From HGM04593 sp045636125 (GTDB lineage Bacteria; Bacteroidota; Bacteroidia; Bacteroidales; Bacteroidaceae): a DNA stretch of 25,529 nt. Under the pieces are notes generated by a model. That model made no database searches. It worked only from the letters and a program-made list of their open reading frames with translations, and had not been told where the DNA came from. Position numbers and translations under genes: made by a program. How positions within the stretch are numbered: position 1 is the first letter of the stretch; each line of letters starts with the position of its first letter. Positions 24,476 through 25,529 of the stretch are shown in pieces. The stretch is taken from the NCBI GenBank assembly GCA_045636125.1, contig JAZTWX010000024.1, positions 1 through 25,529 of the forward strand, in the 5' to 3' direction.

Positions 24476-25186
24476 ATGGCAAAATTCAAACGTATTCTCC
24501 TCAAACTCAGTGGCGAGAGCCTCATGGGAGAGCAGGGTTATGGTATTGACGTAAAGCGTCTCAACGAGTATGCGGCACAAATTAAGGAGGTTGCTGCAAT
24601 GGGTGTTCAAATTGGTATTGTAATTGGTGGCGGTAACATTTTCCGTGGCCTCACAGGCGCAGGCAAAGGCTTCGACCGCGTGAAGGGCGACCAGATGGGT
24701 ATGATGGCAACCGTAATCAACAGCTTGGCGTTGAGCTCGGCTCTTGGTGCCATTGAGGTTCCCAACAAGGTGCTCACCGCTATCCGCATGGAGCCTGTCG
24801 GCGAGTTCTATACAAAGTGGAAAGCTATTGAGGCAATGGAAGAGGGCAAGGTAGTTATTATGGCTGCCGGAACAGGAAGCCCCTATTTTACAACCGATAC
24901 CGGTTCGTCGCTCCGCGGAATTGAGATTGAGGCCGATGTTATGCTCAAAGGTACCCGTGTAGATGGTATCTACACGGCCGACCCCGAAAAAGATCCCACT
25001 GCAACAAAATTCGACGATATTACATACGACGAGGTTCTGAGCCGTGGTCTCAAGGTAATGGATATGACCGCTACTGCAATGTGCAAGCAGAACAACCTGC
25101 CTATTTACGTATTTAATATGGACGTTGTCGGTAACCTTAAAAAGGTTATGGACGGCGAGCAGATAGGAACATTTGTTCATCCTTAA
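24476..25186 (+). CDS. pyrH: UMP kinase
   Basis: Phosphorylates UMP to UDP with ATP, an essential step for RNA, DNA and UDP-sugars; cytoplasmic hexamer. The 236-residue protein belongs to the amino acid kinase family: KLSGE (10-14), VIGGGNIFRG in the phosphate loop, GTGSPYFTTDT and KGTRVDGIYTADP in the nucleotide sites. The length is standard. TACCCTTG at 24443-24450 resembles a -7 box. No Shine-Dalgarno sequence is seen. The gene is monocistronic here, closed by a strong terminator at 25203-25233. Confidence 0.96.
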   Translation: MAKFKRILLKLSGESLMGEQGYGIDVKRLNEYAAQIKEVAAMGVQIGIVIGGGNIFRGLTGAGKGFDRVKGDQMGMMATVINSLALSSALGAIEVPNKVLTAIRMEPVGEFYTKWKAIEAMEEGKVVIMAAGTGSPYFTTDTGSSLRGIEIEADVMLKGTRVDGIYTADPEKDPTATKFDDITYDEVLSRGLKVMDMTATAMCKQNNLPIYVFNMDVVGNLKKVMDGEQIGTFVHP

Positions 25187-25202
25187 CCAATTGATACATA
25201 AC

Positions 25203-25233
25203 AAAAAAGAGGAGCGTCGCTCCTCTTTTTTTT
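25203..25233 (+). terminator. intrinsic terminator after pyrH
   Basis: Perfect arms AAAAAAGAGGAGCG (25203-25216) and CGCTCCTCTTTTTT (25218-25231) around a single T, so effectively a three-base loop, followed by more T. It could also work in the other direction. Confidence 0.85.
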
Positions 25234-25425
25234 AGTAACAAACAAGTTCGGCTCGCCAGCCAAAAAACGGATCAACGTAAAAAGTTGAGGGATTTGTATT
25301 CGCCCGAAGGATCTTGACTTACTATAAAGTTCTCGGTGCTATTTTGCGGATATTGAACTATAAATATGCGCTTTAATTCCTCGGTGGTCCGTGAGCTTTT
25401 CTTGCTTTAATGGCAATGTCTGATT

Positions 25426-25447
25426 GTACTTTTTTGTAAAAAAGTAC
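25426..25447. repeat. perfect A/T-rich palindrome
   Basis: GTACTTTTTT (25426-25435), GT, then AAAAAAGTAC (25438-25447): ten-base perfect arms. It borders the probable repeat element that follows and is not next to any gene end. Confidence 0.6.
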
Positions 25448-25450
25448 TCA

Positions 25451-25529
25451 AAACTCGTGCAAATGAGAGCAGAGGAGAAACTTGTTTGTGCTATGCCGAG
25501 TGCAGCCGAGTTTCGCGAAGCAAAAAACT
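25451..25529. repeat. probable interspersed repeat, cut by window edge
   Basis: Imperfect inverted arms AAACTCG (25451-25457) and CGAGTTT (25507-25513), extended by TGC and GCA, enclose about 50 bases. GCCGAGT occurs twice near the right arm. All three features and the phrase GCCGAGTGCAGCCGAGTTT recall repeats found between genes in Bacteroidales; this is memory, not a search. Two frames stay open to the edge, including one from the ATG at 25463. Confidence 0.4.

Larger units (their letters stand above)
25187..25529. other. non-coding right flank
   Basis: After the pyrH stop come the terminator, an unremarkable stretch (25234-25420) without a supported gene, a palindrome at 25426-25447 and a second inverted repeat from 25451. 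Short open frames reach the window edge but cannot be judged. Confidence 0.5.

Noticed and set aside
1..25529. CRISPR array, tRNA or rRNA genes, transposase or integrase
   Set aside because: No regularly spaced repeats, cloverleaf-like sequences, rRNA-like stretches or mobile-element proteins were seen on either strand.

Overview
The window looks like a chromosomal segment of a member of the order Bacteroidales (phylum Bacteroidota). The evidence is several promoters of the Bacteroidota type (TTTG, 19-20 bases, then TAnnTTTG), starts without Shine-Dalgarno sequences, lipoproteins ending their signal in VSC, and proteins typical of the order: a serine-type sulfatase with its maturase ChuR, a GH20 hexosaminidase, a NagB-like/PIG-L fusion and a DUF4834-like protein. 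The genus cannot be fixed from the sequence. No tRNA, rRNA, CRISPR array, transposase, integrase or phage gene was seen.

Layout. 1-202: left flank with a possible terminator. 203-1849 (-): large orphan cytoplasmic protein of unknown function. 2140-2736 (-): thymidine kinase, divergent from rsmI and a coiled-coil lipoprotein (3017-4584), followed by a HAD phosphatase (4638-5333) and a small lipoprotein (5501-5854). 5907-13656: an amino-sugar block with a secreted GH20 hexosaminidase (-), a ROK sugar kinase (+), an S1 sulfatase with its radical-SAM maturase (+), and a NagB-like/PIG-L deacetylase fusion (+). 13716-15344 (+): an EptA-like inner-membrane transferase. 15434-19794 (-): operon dnaE - trxA - small acidic protein. 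20011-21798 (+): psd - pssA - DUF4834-like, making phosphatidylethanolamine. 21807-22489 (-): a small possible DNA-binding protein and tadA. 22612-24078 (+): yraN - mmcQ/yjbR-like - birA. 24086-24313 (-): small membrane protein. 24476-25186 (+): pyrH. 25187-25529: non-coding flank with inverted repeats and the start of a probable interspersed repeat.

How the genes work together. Much of the window is housekeeping: replication, nucleotide salvage, rRNA and tRNA modification, biotinylation and phospholipid synthesis. The accessory interest is in 5907-13656. A plausible reading is removal of sulfate and terminal N-acetylhexosamine from host or dietary glycans, phosphorylation of the sugar and deacetylation. 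It has no SusC/SusD pair, so it is not a classical polysaccharide utilization locus. The NagB part has lost two of its usual catalytic residues and may be regulatory or act on something else. I found no convincing new defence or mobile system. The best leads are the NagB-like/PIG-L fusion, the EptA-like enzyme with serine at the nucleophile position, the orphan 548-residue protein and the repeat at the right edge.
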